The notes beneath the pieces were generated by a model. The model did not search any database, was not told the DNA's origin, and saw only the letters and a list, made by a program, of their open reading frames with translations. Shown here piece after piece: positions 6,337 through 7,255 of a stretch of DNA of 7,255 bases. The DNA comes from an uncultured Bacteroidales bacterium (GTDB lineage Bacteria > Bacteroidota > Bacteroidia > Bacteroidales > P3): contig CAMWTX010000074.1 of NCBI GenBank assembly GCA_947177315.1, positions 1-7,255 on the forward strand, in the 5' to 3' direction. Both the position numbers and the translations under genes were made by a program. Within the stretch, counting starts at the first letter, position 1. Each line of letters starts with the position of its first letter.

Positions 6337-7255
6337 GGCAAACCGAGTTCTTTGCCAATCTTGAGCATCAGATCCCAAGCCTGTTGGCGGTCGTTTTCAA
6401 TTTCGCCGTCCAGAATGGCGTCTTTGATACGGGTCTTGATGATGCCGATCTCGGCACAGGGAGGAATCCCGTAATATTCCATGATGTCGCTGCCCGACAC
6501 GGGCGGTTGGAAGTTGCGGATGCGGTCTTTTTCTTCCAGTTCCTTGAGCTTGCGTTCCACAATCACGAAATTGTTCCGGTAACGCAACACTTTCTCGCGG
6601 TTCTTGGACGTGATGTCGGCTTTTGCCAAGGCCATGAGGCGGTCTATGTCCTCTCCGGCTTCGAACAAAAGGCGGCGCACCGCCGAGTCGGTAACGATGT
6701 CTTCGGCCAGAATGATGGGGCGCAGGTGGAGTTCCACCATTTTTTTGACAAAGCGCATGTTTTCGTCCATCGGCAGCTTGAACCGCCGGAAGATGCCCGG
6801 AACCATTTTGCCGCCTACGAATTCGTGTCCGTGGAATGTCCAGCCACGCGGTTCTTCGAACCGTTTGGTCTTGGGTTTGGCAATATCGTGCAGCAGCGCT
6901 GCCCAGCGCAACCAAAGGTCTCCGCCAGCGTAGGCCACGTGGTCGAGAACCTCCAGCGTGTGTTCAAAGTTGTCTTTGTGTGCCTTGCCGTTTCTTACCT
7001 CCACGCCTTTGAGGGCGCAGAGTTCCGGAAACAGGATGTCGAGCGTTTGCGCCGCATCCAAAAGTTTAAAGCCGTAGGAAGGCTTGGGCGAAAGGATGAG
7101 TTTGTTGAGCTCTTCGGTGATCCGTTCGGCTGAAAGCGTGCGGAGATGCTCTTTCTGACGGAGAATCGCGGCGAAGGTTTCCGCTTCGATATCGAAGAAA
7201 AGCTGCGAGGCGAAACGGATGGCGCGCAACATGCGCAAGGGGTCTTCTTCAAAAC
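6318..7255 (-). CDS. cca: CCA-adding tRNA nucleotidyltransferase / poly(A) polymerase family, HD domain (5' partial)
   Basis: Adds or repairs the 3' CCA end of tRNA in the cytosol. The frame runs through the right edge: the first visible residues are FEEDPLRMLRAIRFASQL, the class II motif that closes the nucleotidyltransferase head, so the apparent TTG start at 7238 is internal and the catalytic N-terminal part (about 150 residues expected) is missing. Next come the neck (ERITEELNKLI, about 7125-7090) and an HD phosphohydrolase-type domain with H in FEHTLEVLDHV (about 6962), the HD pair of LLHDIAKP (6890-6885) and H in TFHGHE (about 6833). After that lies a helical, charged region ending in CPKKS. 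The HD domain is common in bacterial CCA enzymes and may carry 2',3'-cyclic phosphodiesterase or phosphatase activity. A pure poly(A) polymerase (PcnB) is less likely, because PcnB lacks an HD domain of this kind. It overlaps miaA by 19 nt. Confidence 0.92.
   Translation of the reverse strand, partial: FEEDPLRMLRAIRFASQLFFDIEAETFAAILRQKEHLRTLSAERITEELNKLILSPKPSYGFKLLDAAQTLDILFPELCALKGVEVRNGKAHKDNFEHTLEVLDHVAYAGGDLWLRWAALLHDIAKPKTKRFEEPRGWTFHGHEFVGGKMVPGIFRRFKLPMDENMRFVKKMVELHLRPIILAEDIVTDSAVRRLLFEAGEDIDRLMALAKADITSKNREKVLRYRNNFVIVERKLKELEEKDRIRNFQPPVSGSDIMEYYGIPPCAEIGIIKTRIKDAILDGEIENDRQQAWDLMLKIGKELGLPCPKKS

Noticed and set aside
6337..6378. N-terminal extension of MiaA to the ATG at 6378
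   Set aside because: The extra 14 residues do not resemble MiaA, and they lie within the coding region of the upstream CCA-enzyme gene.
7236..7238. TTG as the true start of the - strand CCA-enzyme gene
   Set aside because: The frame continues upstream as FEEDP, joining LRMLRAIRF into the conserved motif of the family, so the gene is cut by the window edge rather than starting here.

Overview
The window looks like an ordinary chromosomal stretch from a member of the Bacteroidota, moderately GC-rich by eye. Three signs point there: an outer-membrane beta-barrel receptor with an N-terminal carboxypeptidase-regulatory-like domain, a start-site promoter element matching the Bacteroidota -7 consensus TAnnTTTG, and the lack of convincing Shine-Dalgarno sequences. 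I cannot assign a genus. No IS element, phage gene, CRISPR array, tRNA or rRNA is visible.

Layout. On the + strand, the 3' two-thirds of an alpha-D-phosphohexomutase gene (probably glmM, cut by the left edge) is followed 26 nt later by a complete phosphoglycerate kinase gene (pgk). This unit ends at a very strong intrinsic terminator (perfect 13-bp stem, 3-nt loop) at about 2138-2176. Everything to the right lies on the - strand and is read right to left: a CCA-adding tRNA nucleotidyltransferase with an HD domain (5' end beyond the right edge), miaA overlapping it by 19 nt, a 135-bp intergenic region, an 842-residue outer-membrane receptor-like beta-barrel protein, and, 10 nt after it, a fumarylacetoacetate-hydrolase-family enzyme. 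The + and - units converge on the terminator, with stop codons only 75 bp apart.

Function. The right-hand pair is a tRNA maturation unit (3' CCA addition, and prenylation of A37). The left pair is central sugar-phosphate metabolism (amino-sugar phosphate for cell wall, and lower glycolysis). The middle pair is an envelope receptor plus a small cytosolic hydrolase or decarboxylase, apparently one transcript with its own promoter; its substrate cannot be read from the sequence.

The most noteworthy non-coding structure is the 5393-5466 intergenic hairpin. Two near-identical copies of a 19-nt element containing the palindrome AAAAACGTTTTT stand in inverted orientation and can form a 19-bp stem that is fully paired only in - strand RNA. 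It sits directly between the end of miaA and the -7 element of the receptor gene. I found no convincing new biological system; the coding content is largely housekeeping.
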